Both the position numbers and the translations under genes were made by a program. Positions 51,652 to 61,386 of a DNA stretch of 64,000 nucleotides are shown one piece after another. Below the pieces are notes generated by a model. The model worked only from the letters and a program-made list of their open reading frames with translations, had not been told where the DNA came from and did no database searches. Source of the DNA: an uncultured Ruminiclostridium sp. (GTDB lineage: Bacteria; Bacillota; Clostridia; Oscillospirales; Ruminococcaceae); contig CANRFO010000009.1 in assembly GCA_947629925.1 (NCBI GenBank), positions 1 through 64,000 on the forward strand. Reading direction: 5' to 3'. The number at the start of each line of letters is the position of its first letter. Position 1 is the stretch's first letter.

Positions 51652-53277
51652 ATGATGAACGGATACATTACGGAAGAACTGATAGAAAATACCTACCTGT
51701 TTTGCAGGAGCAGGATATATGACAGCGAGTCTGCAAAGGACATTTCACAGGATATTCTTTATGAAGCATTAAAGGCAATTGACAAGAATAAAGAATTTCA
51801 CAGCTTTTATTCTTGGTACTGGAAAATGGCAAAAAATAAAGTTGCCCGATACATAGCTTCTAAAAGCAATCCTGCGATACCTTTGGACAGCGCCGAAGGA
51901 ATAATGTCAGATCATATCCAGCCGATAGAATCTCTTATAAGCAGGGAAGAACTGAACGAGTTAAATCATTCTCTTTCCCGACTTGCCGATATTCACCGTG
52001 AAGTTATCATCAATTATTACCTAAAAGAACATTCAATTTCTCAGATAGCCTGCGAGCTTGATATTCCCGAAGGGAGAGTCAAAAGCAGGCTTTTTGAGGC
52101 TCGAAAAAATCTTAAAGAAAGGATAACGAATATGAACAACATCGGAAGATCGGCCTATGCGCCGGCGGATGTAAACTATTTTTTAGGCTACGACTGCGGC
52201 GAAGCGTCACAGATAATGAAAGGTAAAATTGCACAGCAGACGGTTGTTATTTGCCGATCAGAGCCTAAAACCGTTTATGAGATAGCAGATGAGTTGGGTG
52301 TAGCGCCTGTTTATCTGGAGGAAATACTTGAGAAAATGACAAACGCCTTGCTCCTTACAAAATCTTCACAGGGCAAATATCTTACAAATTTCTGTGTATT
52401 TCCCGGACAGCCTTATATAAACGCTCAGTACGAAACTCATGTTGTACGAATAAATAACAATTACCCCGAAAGGATAAGCAAAGCACTTTGGGAGCTGAAG
52501 GATAAAATAAAGGCTCTTGACTTTTATGGCAATGATTTCAGCTATAACTACCTTATGTGGTTTTTGTATGTTTTGGCAGGTTACAGTATAGCTGAAACCT
52601 CTGACAAAATATATTCGGCAAAATACAACTCAAAATACCCTGATGAGCCTGAACGCAGTTACAGAATGACAGCATATTTCACTCCTCCTGATGAAACGCT
52701 TGATTATTCCATGTATAAAGGTGACTGGCACGGAATGAACTGGTCAAATAGTCATGCCGTGTACAGAACCGCAAATTTTGGCAGAGTTGAATATATAGAC
52801 GACTTTGACTATGAGCCCTTTAATGATACCGTCAGCAGATATGACTGGGTAGACGGAAATAATATATCGCTTCTGATACAGCTTGCAAAAGCTCCCGACA
52901 AATCTCTCAACAAATATGAGGAGGAACAGGCGGCTGATTTTATCAAAAAAGGACTTATAACAAAAACAGACAGAGGACTTAAAGTAAATCTTCCCATAAT
53001 GTCTCGCTCTGTTTATAAAAAGATAAACGCGCTGATCGATGAAGCGTTAAAACCAATTGCCGAGGAATATGAACAAGAAATAACCGATAAAATTGAAACA
53101 CTGCTTCTTCGCTATGTCCGCAAGGATTTGATGAGCAACTTTATCCATTGGGATATGAAGATGTTCTTACAGCCTATATGCGAATCCTTCTGGTATGGTC
53201 TCAATGCGTCTGAATACCTTGAAAAGCCTGAGGATTACACACATTCCACTGCTGCCCTTTGGATAATTACTGAATAA
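51652..53277 (+). CDS. Sigma-70-like protein with a long unknown C-terminal region
   Basis: Residues 1-165 look like an ECF-type sigma factor: region 2 with DISQDILYEALKAIDKNKEF and YSWYWKMAKNKVARYIAS, then region 4 with LADIHREVIINYYLKEHS and an HTH at SISQIACELDIPEGRVKSRL. Residues about 200-250 look like a winged helix (YEIADELGVAPVYLEEILEKM). The last roughly 290 residues, rich in Tyr and Trp, are not recognised; they have no membrane segments. At 541 residues it is nearly three times a normal ECF factor. The C-terminus may be a ligand-sensing or built-in anti-sigma domain. It is monocistronic. Confidence 0.75.
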   Translation: MMNGYITEELIENTYLFCRSRIYDSESAKDISQDILYEALKAIDKNKEFHSFYSWYWKMAKNKVARYIASKSNPAIPLDSAEGIMSDHIQPIESLISREELNELNHSLSRLADIHREVIINYYLKEHSISQIACELDIPEGRVKSRLFEARKNLKERITNMNNIGRSAYAPADVNYFLGYDCGEASQIMKGKIAQQTVVICRSEPKTVYEIADELGVAPVYLEEILEKMTNALLLTKSSQGKYLTNFCVFPGQPYINAQYETHVVRINNNYPERISKALWELKDKIKALDFYGNDFSYNYLMWFLYVLAGYSIAETSDKIYSAKYNSKYPDEPERSYRMTAYFTPPDETLDYSMYKGDWHGMNWSNSHAVYRTANFGRVEYIDDFDYEPFNDTVSRYDWVDGNNISLLIQLAKAPDKSLNKYEEEQAADFIKKGLITKTDRGLKVNLPIMSRSVYKKINALIDEALKPIAEEYEQEITDKIETLLLRYVRKDLMSNFIHWDMKMFLQPICESFWYGLNASEYLEKPEDYTHSTAALWIITE

Positions 53278-53280
53278 AAA

Positions 53281-53317
53281 ATGTCTCCTTGCGATAGCAG
53301 GGAGACAATTTTTTATT
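53281..53317. terminator. Terminator between the sigma-like gene and hydF
   Basis: Stem ATGTCTCC-TTGC/GCA-GGGAGACAAT with a 4-nt loop and one mismatch, followed by TTTTTTAT on the plus strand and, on the minus strand, TTTTTTATTC. Confidence 0.78.
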
Positions 53318-54521
53318 TATCTTCAATTTTGCTTGCCAAATCAGGGAAAATCGCAATACTTCTCTTTAGTATTCCTTTCATCAAAGCAATAGCCGTGCCG
53401 TAATTGGTAATAGGTACTCCTGCGTCCTCAGCACATTTCATACGATATCTTACTTCACGTTCGTTCAGCATACAGCCGCCGCAGTGAATGATCAGCGAAT
53501 ATTCCGACAGATCCTCAGGAAATTCCGTTCCTGTTGAAGTTTTTATGATAAGGTCTTTTCCCGTATATTCCTTCAGCCAGCGTGGTATTTTTACCGTTCC
53601 TATATCGTCGCACTGCCTGTGATGAGTGCAGCCTTCGGATATCAGCACCGTATCTCCGTCCTTTAATTTGTCGATTGCCGCCGCTCCTTTGACAGCAATA
53701 TTGAGAAATCCCTTAAATCTTGCCATAAGGATTGAAAAAGAGGTAAGGGGAATATCCAAAGGAGTATCTTTTGCAACCTGCTGGAATGCCTGACTGTCAG
53801 TTATGACCATTGCAGGCTTTTTTCCGATATGTTCAAGCGTTTCTTTGAGCCCGCTTTCTTTTACAACAACAGCAACAGCGTTTGCCTCAAGTATATCCCT
53901 TATAGTTTGCTGCTGGGGTAAAATAAGTCTGCCTTTCGGCGCAGCTGAGTCTATTGGAACTACCAGAACCACAAAATCATCAGGTTTCAGCATATCACCC
54001 ACGATTTTCAGCGTGTAATCGTCAGTATTTGCCAGCTTTCCAATCCTTTCTTTAAGCTCATAAACATTTTCGCCTGTTTTTGCGCTTACATATATGCTGT
54101 GTTCTTCGTCTTTTGATTGAACACTGCATAGATCTGATTTGTTATAAGCGATTATATAAGGGATTTCCTTTTTCCTGAACAACTCAACAAGCTCTTTATC
54201 GCAGTTTGCCAGTCCTTCATTTGCATCTACCACAAGCACTGCAACGTCTGTTTTGTTTAAAACCTGCTTTGTCTTTTTTACTCTCAGCTCTCCAAGCTCG
54301 CCTTCATCGTCAAAGCCTGCTGTATCGATTATCATAACAGGTCCCAGCGGCAAAAGCTCCATAGCTTTGTAAACAGGGTCGGTTGTAGTGCCTGCAACAT
54401 CGGAAACAACGGCAAGCTCCTGCCCTGTTACCTTGTTCACAAGACTGGATTTTCCTGCATTTCTTCTGCCGAAAAAGCCTATATGCACTCTGTTGGCGGA
54501 GGGCGTTTCGTTAAGTCCCAT
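53313..54521 (-). CDS. hydF: [FeFe]-hydrogenase maturation GTPase HydF
   Basis: Scaffold on which the 2Fe subcluster of the hydrogenase H-cluster is built. The 402-residue protein has an N-terminal GTPase (GFFGRRNAGKSSLVN, DTAGFDD, NKSDL), a central dimerisation region and a C-terminal Fe-S domain with CTHHRQC and HCGGCM, the CxH...HCxxC ligands diagnostic of HydF. hydE, hydG and the hydrogenase itself are not in the window. It implies a hydrogen-evolving fermentative metabolism. Confidence 0.94.
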   Translation of the reverse strand: MGLNETPSANRVHIGFFGRRNAGKSSLVNKVTGQELAVVSDVAGTTTDPVYKAMELLPLGPVMIIDTAGFDDEGELGELRVKKTKQVLNKTDVAVLVVDANEGLANCDKELVELFRKKEIPYIIAYNKSDLCSVQSKDEEHSIYVSAKTGENVYELKERIGKLANTDDYTLKIVGDMLKPDDFVVLVVPIDSAAPKGRLILPQQQTIRDILEANAVAVVVKESGLKETLEHIGKKPAMVITDSQAFQQVAKDTPLDIPLTSFSILMARFKGFLNIAVKGAAAIDKLKDGDTVLISEGCTHHRQCDDIGTVKIPRWLKEYTGKDLIIKTSTGTEFPEDLSEYSLIIHCGGCMLNEREVRYRMKCAEDAGVPITNYGTAIALMKGILKRSIAIFPDLASKIEDK

Positions 54522-54579
54522 AGTTATCTTCCTTTCAAAAAGAAATTTACCTGCTTACCCCATTCCTTAAAATTATATG

Positions 54580-55503
54580 TTATAGTGACTCCAATTCCTT
54601 TAAATCATACGGCGTTTCCTGATATACGCAGAAGTTAAGCCAATTGCTGTACATAAGGCTTGCATGTCCGTGCCAGCTTATCAGAGGCGTCAGCTTCGGG
54701 TCGTTATTTGGGAAATAGTTTTTCGGAATATCAATATCCAGTCCCTTTTCCAGATCTCTGAAATATTCGTTTTTCAGTGTATCTCTGTCATATTCCGCGT
54801 GACCTGTAATGAATATCTGTCGGCTTGTCCTGTCTGAAATGATATAAGCACCTGCCTCGTCTGAGTAAGCGAGAATAGCAAGCTCAGGTATCATATCAAT
54901 TTCCTCCATTTTCACTTCTGTGTAACGTGAGTGGGGAACAAAGAAAACATCGTCAAAGCCTTTCATCAACGGGTGATTAAAGGCGTTGACCTTATGCGGA
55001 AATACGCCGAACAGTTTTTTCTCCAAAGGGTGTTTTTTAAGACCATAGTGATAATAAAGCCCTGCAAATGCTCCCCAGCAAATATGTACAGTGCAGAAAG
55101 CATGAGATTTCGTCCACTCCATAATTTGACAAAGCTCGTTCCAATAGTCAACTTCCTCAAATTCCAGTTTTTCCACAGGAGCCCCTGTTATGAATATCCC
55201 GTCAAAGTATTGATCCTTTACCTTATCAAATGTTGTGTAAAAATTCTGCAAATGCTCCCATGAAGTATTTTTTGGAAGGTAAGTTTCTGTATATATCAGC
55301 GTGATATCCACCTGCAACGGAGTATTGCTGAGCAGTCTGAGCAATTGCGTTTCCGTTTCTATTTTTGTAGGCATAAGGTTTACTATCCCTATTTTGAGCG
55401 GTCGTATATCCTGTCCCAATGCTCTTCCGCTTTCCATAACAAATATATTTTCCTGCAAAAGCGTTTTGAATGCGGGAAGACCGTCAGGTATCTTTATGGG
55501 CAT
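54580..55503 (-). CDS. metA: Homoserine O-acetyltransferase (MetA type)
   Basis: Activates homoserine for methionine synthesis. The 307-residue chain has the nucleophile Cys in [14 protein letters not shown] and the His-Glu pair in [30 protein letters not shown] carries Glu at the position that favours acetyl-CoA over succinyl-CoA in characterised clostridial/Bacillus enzymes (E. coli has Gly), so acetylation is predicted although the gene is named metA. The ATG at 55503 has GAAAGGA nine bases upstream; the longer frame would start at a TTG inside that site. No S-box or other methionine riboswitch is visible upstream. Confidence 0.93.
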   Translation of the reverse strand: MPIKIPDGLPAFKTLLQENIFVMESGRALGQDIRPLKIGIVNLMPTKIETETQLLRLLSNTPLQVDITLIYTETYLPKNTSWEHLQNFYTTFDKVKDQYFDGIFITGAPVEKLEFEEVDYWNELCQIMEWTKSHAFCTVHICWGAFAGLYYHYGLKKHPLEKKLFGVFPHKVNAFNHPLMKGFDDVFFVPHSRYTEVKMEEIDMIPELAILAYSDEAGAYIISDRTSRQIFITGHAEYDRDTLKNEYFRDLEKGLDIDIPKNYFPNNDPKLTPLISWHGHASLMYSNWLNFCVYQETPYDLKELESL

Positions 55504-55546
55504 AATGTTGTATCCTTTCAATGTATCTGTATAAATCCTCCTATAA

Positions 55547-55575
55547 ATTATATCATAATAATTCTTTCAATGCAA
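55547..55575 (-). promoter_or_regulatory. Promoter of metA
   Basis: Minus strand TTGCAT (55575-55570), 17 bp, TATAAT (55552-55547). Confidence 0.6.
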
Positions 55576-55607
55576 CCATAAAAATTACGATAATTTTCAC
55601 TTTTGCA

Positions 55608-55636
55608 TTGACTAAATTGTTATTTTAATGTAAAAT
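55608..55636 (+). promoter_or_regulatory. Promoter of the GH2 gene
   Basis: TTGACT (55608-55613), 17 bp, TAAAAT (55631-55636), divergent from the metA promoter with about 33 bp between the two -35 boxes. Confidence 0.6.
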
Positions 55637-55671
55637 AATAATAGTTTTATTTTTAGGTTCAAGGAGCGTTT

Positions 55672-58600
55672 ATGAGTTCAAAAAAACTTTTCTGTGACGG
55701 TTGGGAATTTTCAAAGCAGCCCTTCGGCACAGATTATTCGGATGACTTTGACTGGAAAAAAGTAGATATTCCCCATGACTGGCTTATATACGATACAAAA
55801 AATCTTTATGAGACCTCAACGGGCTGGTACAGAAAGATATTTGATCATACAAAATCAGACGCTGTTGTTTCATTAAGATTTGAAGGCGTCTATATGGACA
55901 GCGCTGTTTATGTAAACGGTTCTTTAGTTGGAGAATGGAAGTACGGTTATTCCACTTTTGAGTTTGAGATAAGCGATTTTCTACAAGACGGCAAGAATAT
56001 GGTTGCCGTAAGAGTAAACTACCAAAGCCCAAATTCCCGTTGGTATTCGGGAGCAGGAATATACCGAAACGTTTGGATAAAAGAAATGTCGTCAGCACAT
56101 ATTGCTCCTGACGGAATATACATAAGCGCGTCTCCAGAAACAGGTATTGCGACAATATCAACAGAAATATGCAGGTCTGTTGATGCTTCTTGTGACTTTT
56201 GCGTTAAACAAATTATAAAAGACCAAGAGGGAAATATTGTCGCGGAAAATACCGCTCAGACGTCCGCTCTTGATGTTTCTGCCGTCCCTATTGCTGTAAG
56301 ACAGAAAAAATACAGCTATGCCGCAATGCTCCAAAATATAAAAGTTAATAACGTAAAACTTTGGGATATTGATTCTCCATATCTTTACACGCTTGAAACT
56401 CAGCTTATACAAAGCGGCAATGTAATTGACGCAGAAACAACAATATTTGGTTTTCGCAGTATTGAATTTACCTGCGACCACGGTTTTTTCCTCAATCACA
56501 AGCATATAAAGCTGCACGGCTCGTGCGAACATCACGACCTGGGAGCGCTTGGAGCAGCGCAGAATAAAATGGCTCTTCGCCGCAGATTGCTGAAGCTTCG
56601 TGAAATGGGAATAAATGCCATTCGCACCAGTCATAATATGCCTTCTGTTGAACTTATGGAGTTGGCGGACGAAATGGGATTTCTTGTCCTTTCCGAAGGC
56701 TTTGATATGTGGGAGCGCTCAAAAACTGAATACGACTACGCACGCTTTTTCAAAGACTGGGCGGAACGTGACGTTGCGTCATGGATACGTCGTGACAGAA
56801 ATCACCCCTCTCTTATCGGCTGGAGTATAGGAAATGAAATTTACGATATGCACGCTGATTCACATGGGCAGGAGATAACTACTCGCCTTGCGTCTTTTAT
56901 AAGACAGCATGACACACGCAAGAATGCCTATATAACCTGCGGTTCTAATTATCTACAGTGGGAAAATGCTCAGAAATGCGTTGATATGTTGAAACTGGCA
57001 GGATACAATTACGGTGAACGCCTGTATGAAGAACACCACAAAAAGCACCCTGACTGGATGATATATGGAAGTGAGACCGCATCTGTTGTGCAAAGCAGGG
57101 GAGTATATCATTTCCCGCTTTCCCGTGTTGTTCTGGCAGATGATGACGAGCAGTGTTCATCTCTCGGAAACAGCACAACGGGTTGGGCAGCTCCGAATAT
57201 TGAAGGCTGCATAATCCCTGACAGAGACGCCGAATACTGTGCAGGACAGTTTATCTGGAGCGGCTTTGATTACATAGGAGAGTCTACTCCTTACAGCACA
57301 AAGAACAGCTACTTCGGACAAATCGACACGGCAGGCTTCAGAAAAGACGGTTCTTATATCTTTCAATCCGAATGGACTGATTACAAGACTGCGCCCATGA
57401 TACATATTTTCCCATATTGGGATTTTTCCGATGGGCAGGAAATAGATGTGCGTGTGACCACAAACGCACCTTATGTTGAATTATTTTTCAACGGAAAATC
57501 GTTAGGCAAAAAATATATCGACCACGCTTACGGGAAAACCTTGACCGCCGATTACCTTATTCCATATGGAAAAGGCGAGCTTACTGCAATAGCTTATGAT
57601 GAAAACGGAAAAGAGATAGCAACAGACATTCAGCGCTCATTCGGAGATACCGCAAAACTGATTTTGTCGTCTGATAAAGCAGAAATTAAAGCAGACGGCA
57701 GAGATTTGATATTTGTTGAAATATCCGCCGAAGATGAAAACGGAAATTTTGTTGCCAATGCCAATAACCGAATAAATATGGAAGTGACAGGCGCAGGACG
57801 GCTGATAGGTCTGGACAACGGGGACAGCACTGACTTTGAACAGTATAAATGCAAAAGCCGCCGTTTGTTTATGGGAAAACTGCTCGCGATTATAGCCGCA
57901 AAAACCGTTTGCGGTGACATAAACGTAAAAGTGACCTCTCCCAATTTGCCGTTTGTCGAGTTAACGCTTAAATCAACAGAAATCAGCGTTCCCGACGGCA
58001 TTTCCTGCTTGGAAGAAAATACGGATATTCCGCCTGACAGCAGGTGCGGATATGATGAAATACCTGTCCGCAAAATCGAATTGTCAGCTTCTGATTTAAA
58101 ATTAACTGCTGAAAATCGTGAAACCGTTGTAAAAACTCTTGTCAGACCCGCAAATTCATCATATGCTGATGAGATAGAGTACCGCCTTACAAACGAAGTT
58201 GGAATACCTACAAATCTTGCGGAAATAAAGTCGGTCGAAAACGGTATTGTCAGGATATATGCAAAGGGAGACGGAAGATTTTACCTCAGAGCATTATGCA
58301 AAAATGGCACTGATAAATACAGAGTGCTTACCGCCTTGCAGTTCGACGCTCAAGAACTTGGCTCAGCCTGCTTTGACCCGTATGATTTTGTGGTAGGTGG
58401 ACTTTATACAGTCAGCGGCGGAAGTATCGGAAACGGAATAGAGCGTGGTGCAGGCTTTGAAAGCGACAACGCCTGGTTTGGTTTTGAGAACACAGATTTC
58501 GGAGAAATGGGCAGCGACACCGTCACCGTTCCGATTTATGCAAACTGTACTACACCTGTAAATATTAAGTTTTATGATGGCATACCCGAACAGGGCGGCG

Positions 58601-59124
58601 AGCTTATCGGCGACTTTATGTATCACGAGCCGCCTGAATGGCTTACATATAAGCCAAATACCTTCAAGCTGACCAAAAAGCTGAAAGGCATACATACGTT
58701 CGTAATGCAGTCATCTCACCATTATCATGTAAAAGGCTTTTCCTTTGAAAAGCAAAATGATTCTTTTGAAAAGCATTTTGCAGGGAACTGCGAAAAAATT
58801 TACGGCGACAGCTTTGAAAAAAATAATACCGAAGTCATCGGCATAGGTAACAATGTTGTTCTGGATTTCGGTTTGTTTGATTTTGAAGAAAAGCCTTCAA
58901 CTGTTATCATATCGGGAAGATCCGCTCTCCCACTCAACAGTATCCATATCATTTTCAAATCGGAAAACGGAGATACTCAGCGTATTCTTGCGGAGTTTGA
59001 AGGCTGTTCGAAGTATACAGAGTGTAAATTCTCCGTCAGTGGGATCTCAGGAAAAGGTAATATTTCATTTACATTCCTTCCGGGAAGCAATTTTGATTTT
59101 AATTATTTCAAATTTGAAAAATAA
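55672..59124 (+). CDS. Cytoplasmic GH2 beta-galactosidase, multidomain
   Basis: Hydrolyses beta-galactosides. The 1150-residue chain begins without a signal peptide. The sugar-binding jelly roll (about 1-165) includes HDWLIYD and GWYRK; an Ig-like domain and the TIM barrel (about 285-600) follow. The acid/base Glu is in IGWSIGNEIYD (about 388) and the nucleophile Glu in YGSETAS (about 468). C-terminal Ig-like/DUF4982 domains and a possible carbohydrate-binding domain make up the last 500 residues. AAGGAG precedes the ATG. Together with galK it suggests galactoside use. Beta-glucuronidase or another GH2 activity is possible. Confidence 0.9.
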   Translation: MSSKKLFCDGWEFSKQPFGTDYSDDFDWKKVDIPHDWLIYDTKNLYETSTGWYRKIFDHTKSDAVVSLRFEGVYMDSAVYVNGSLVGEWKYGYSTFEFEISDFLQDGKNMVAVRVNYQSPNSRWYSGAGIYRNVWIKEMSSAHIAPDGIYISASPETGIATISTEICRSVDASCDFCVKQIIKDQEGNIVAENTAQTSALDVSAVPIAVRQKKYSYAAMLQNIKVNNVKLWDIDSPYLYTLETQLIQSGNVIDAETTIFGFRSIEFTCDHGFFLNHKHIKLHGSCEHHDLGALGAAQNKMALRRRLLKLREMGINAIRTSHNMPSVELMELADEMGFLVLSEGFDMWERSKTEYDYARFFKDWAERDVASWIRRDRNHPSLIGWSIGNEIYDMHADSHGQEITTRLASFIRQHDTRKNAYITCGSNYLQWENAQKCVDMLKLAGYNYGERLYEEHHKKHPDWMIYGSETASVVQSRGVYHFPLSRVVLADDDEQCSSLGNSTTGWAAPNIEGCIIPDRDAEYCAGQFIWSGFDYIGESTPYSTKNSYFGQIDTAGFRKDGSYIFQSEWTDYKTAPMIHIFPYWDFSDGQEIDVRVTTNAPYVELFFNGKSLGKKYIDHAYGKTLTADYLIPYGKGELTAIAYDENGKEIATDIQRSFGDTAKLILSSDKAEIKADGRDLIFVEISAEDENGNFVANANNRINMEVTGAGRLIGLDNGDSTDFEQYKCKSRRLFMGKLLAIIAAKTVCGDINVKVTSPNLPFVELTLKSTEISVPDGISCLEENTDIPPDSRCGYDEIPVRKIELSASDLKLTAENRETVVKTLVRPANSSYADEIEYRLTNEVGIPTNLAEIKSVENGIVRIYAKGDGRFYLRALCKNGTDKYRVLTALQFDAQELGSACFDPYDFVVGGLYTVSGGSIGNGIERGAGFESDNAWFGFENTDFGEMGSDTVTVPIYANCTTPVNIKFYDGIPEQGGELIGDFMYHEPPEWLTYKPNTFKLTKKLKGIHTFVMQSSHHYHVKGFSFEKQNDSFEKHFAGNCEKIYGDSFEKNNTEVIGIGNNVVLDFGLFDFEEKPSTVIISGRSALPLNSIHIIFKSENGDTQRILAEFEGCSKYTECKFSVSGISGKGNISFTFLPGSNFDFNYFKFEK

Positions 59125-59143
59125 AAGAAAAGAGGAAAATAAA

Positions 59144-59680
59144 ATGAACGTTTGGCATGACATCAATTCCGACCGTATCGACCCCTACAATTTTCTTGCT
59201 GTTATTGAAATATCCAAGGGCAGCAAGAACAAATATGAGTTGGATAAAGAAAGCGGTATACTTATTCTTGACAGGATCTTGTATACTTCTACTCACTATC
59301 CTGCAAATTACGGTTTCATTCCCAAAACATTGGCAGATGACGGCGACCCTTTGGACGTCCTTGTTTTGTGCAACGAGCCTATTGACCCTATGGTGCTTGT
59401 GCAGTGCTATCCTATCGGCGTTATAACAATGGTGGACAACGGAAAAAACGATGAAAAAATAATCGCCATTCCCTTTGAAGACCCTACATATAATTCATAC
59501 AGGAGCATAGAAGCTCTTCCTCAGCACATTTTTCAGGAAATGCAGCATTTCTTTACTGTATATAAACAGCTTGAAAATAAGCATACAGCAGTGAATGAAG
59601 TAATGGGTCAGAAAGCAGCGTCTGATATTATAAGACAATGTATAGAAAATTATAAATTAAAGTATGGGGAAAACACCTGA
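59144..59680 (+). CDS. ppa: Inorganic pyrophosphatase, family I
   Basis: Mg-dependent hydrolysis of pyrophosphate, pulling biosynthetic reactions forward. The 178-residue protein has the signature DDGDPLDVLVL with its metal-binding aspartates, plus YPANYGFIPKT and YNSYRSIEALP. The ATG at 59144 follows AGAGGA by seven bases. It lies 19 bp after the beta-galactosidase and overlaps maf by one base. Confidence 0.94.
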   Translation: MNVWHDINSDRIDPYNFLAVIEISKGSKNKYELDKESGILILDRILYTSTHYPANYGFIPKTLADDGDPLDVLVLCNEPIDPMVLVQCYPIGVITMVDNGKNDEKIIAIPFEDPTYNSYRSIEALPQHIFQEMQHFFTVYKQLENKHTAVNEVMGQKAASDIIRQCIENYKLKYGENT

Positions 59681-60234
59681 TGGGACTTATTCTTGCAAGT
59701 GCTTCTCCAAGACGCAGGGAATTGTTGTCTTTGATAACAGAAGAATTTGCTGTTATTCCTGCTGCATGTGAAGAAAAAGCGGATAAATCTCTTCCGCCTT
59801 CACAATATGTGCAGGAACTGGCAAAACATAAGGCGGCGGAAGTAGCGCTGCTCTATCCTTCGGATACTGTTATCGGAGCTGACACACTTGTATTTTGCGG
59901 CGACGAAACAATGGGGAAACCTTCATGCATTGAAGAAGCGCGCGAAATGTTACATAAATTATCAGGAAAAGCTCATACTGTTATAACTGCCGTAGCAATA
60001 GCGAAAAACGGAGAAATAGTGAAAATCTTTGCCGAAGAAACGAAGGTTGAGTTTTTTCAGCTTAGTGAAAAAGATATTGATAATTACATAAATACAGGAG
60101 AGCCTATGGACAAAGCAGGCGCGTATGGCATACAAGGCAAGGGAGCTTTGCTGATAAAAGGTATACAAGGTGATTATTATAATGTTATGGGTCTTCCTGT
60201 TGCAAGACTCAGCCGTGAACTTGAAAAGCTGTAA
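59680..60234 (+). CDS. maf: Maf nucleotide pyrophosphatase
   Basis: House-cleaning pyrophosphatase for dTTP/UTP or modified nucleotides. The 184-residue protein starts LILASASPRRRELL, with VIGADTLVF, GKPSCIEEAREML and GAYGIQGKGALLI, all Maf marks. Its start overlaps the ppa stop (TGATG), so translation is coupled. Maf and pyrophosphatase side by side fit a shared pyrophosphate-handling role. Confidence 0.93.
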   Translation: MGLILASASPRRRELLSLITEEFAVIPAACEEKADKSLPPSQYVQELAKHKAAEVALLYPSDTVIGADTLVFCGDETMGKPSCIEEAREMLHKLSGKAHTVITAVAIAKNGEIVKIFAEETKVEFFQLSEKDIDNYINTGEPMDKAGAYGIQGKGALLIKGIQGDYYNVMGLPVARLSRELEKL

Positions 60235-60254
60235 AACCTGATTTTGCCCTGCTA

Positions 60255-60283
60255 TTGCATTTTCCTTTGAAATGTAGTATAAT
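60255..60283 (+). promoter_or_regulatory. Promoter of the DUF624 gene
   Basis: TTGCAT (60255-60260), 17 bp, TATAAT (60278-60283). It gives a 160-nt leader with no recognised riboswitch. Confidence 0.6.
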
Positions 60284-60447
60284 ATATAGCGATTTTATTA
60301 TCTATATATAGAAACGGATAAAGAATTACAAATCCAAAACCAACAGGATCATACATTCGTTCAGTGACAAAGTATTGCCTTGTGTAAAATGATTATAAAA
60401 CAATTTAATTTACATGATTAAATCATAAAAAGAAAGCAGGATAAAAA

Positions 60448-61350
60448 TTGGGACTTTTTTATAATTATGAAAATTCAGGAGTCGGTATAGCAAAAAACGG
60501 ACCAAAGAAGAAACCGTTTTTTAAATTCTGGGAACAATTCATTTCAAAATTCTGGAAAATCATTTATGTAAACATACTATTCTTTATTTTCAGCGGATTG
60601 ATTCTGGCAATGATAGGTTTTACACTTGCAGGACAGACTGGAAATTCTTATTTTCTTCTTTTGGCTGTTCCGGTAATCGTCGGATTTGGACCCGCAACAG
60701 CGGCGTCAATGCAAGTCATGCGAAAGTTTACATTGGAAAAGCCCACGTTTGTTTTTGACGAATTTAAAACGGCATATAAATCAAATTTCCTTCGAGCGCT
60801 GCCGGTAGGGATTTTTGATGTTGTATTTTTTTCTTTATTTGTTTATGGAGCGACATTTTATGTTGGAATGCTCGAAAACTCAGGTAATACGGGAAATTAT
60901 GTTTTAGTCATCATTTCCACAGCGATAGCGTCTTATGTTTTTATGGCTAATTTTTATGTATATCTTGAAATAGTCAGTCTGACTCTCCCGCTTGGAAAAA
61001 TCATCAGAAACGCTTTGCTGCTTACTATAATGGGGATAAAGGTGAACATAATAAACTTTCTGGTTTCACTTGCTTTTATAGCGGCGATATTCCTACTTTT
61101 CCCGTTTTCTACGATAGTTTTGCCAATCCTTCCTTTCGGCTGGCTGATGTTCCTTTATGCTTTCAACTGTTATCCTGTTATACAGAAATATATTGTTAAT
61201 CCATATTATGAAGCAAAAGGTGAAAAAAATCCTGAGCTTCCCGATGAGGACAACGGCGGTGAAGAACCTATATTTGTAGACCGCGGCGGTTCTGAACCCG
61301 AAATAAAGAAAAAACGTCAGGCTCGTGGCTTCGGGCGCATAATCAAGTAA
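60448..61350 (+). CDS. DUF624 (YesL-like) membrane protein
   Basis: A 300-residue integral membrane protein with about five to six helices and a soluble acidic/basic C-terminal tail ending KKKRQARGFGRIIK. The pattern KFWKIIYVNILFFIF near the N-terminus and VFGPATAASM-like (seen as GFGPATAASM) after the second helix is that of DUF624/YesL. The family often neighbours carbohydrate transport genes, but its function is unknown. The start is a TTG with a modest AAGCAGG eight bases upstream; no in-frame ATG precedes the first helix. Confidence 0.8.
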   Translation: MGLFYNYENSGVGIAKNGPKKKPFFKFWEQFISKFWKIIYVNILFFIFSGLILAMIGFTLAGQTGNSYFLLLAVPVIVGFGPATAASMQVMRKFTLEKPTFVFDEFKTAYKSNFLRALPVGIFDVVFFSLFVYGATFYVGMLENSGNTGNYVLVIISTAIASYVFMANFYVYLEIVSLTLPLGKIIRNALLLTIMGIKVNIINFLVSLAFIAAIFLLFPFSTIVLPILPFGWLMFLYAFNCYPVIQKYIVNPYYEAKGEKNPELPDEDNGGEEPIFVDRGGSEPEIKKKRQARGFGRIIK

Positions 61351-61386
61351 CATAGTTCTTATATTTTGCAATAAAGGGGTGAAAAA

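Noticed and set aside
55504-55671. SAM (S-box) riboswitch upstream of metA
   Set aside because: The leader is short and A+T-rich, without the S-box core GAGGGA or its helices.
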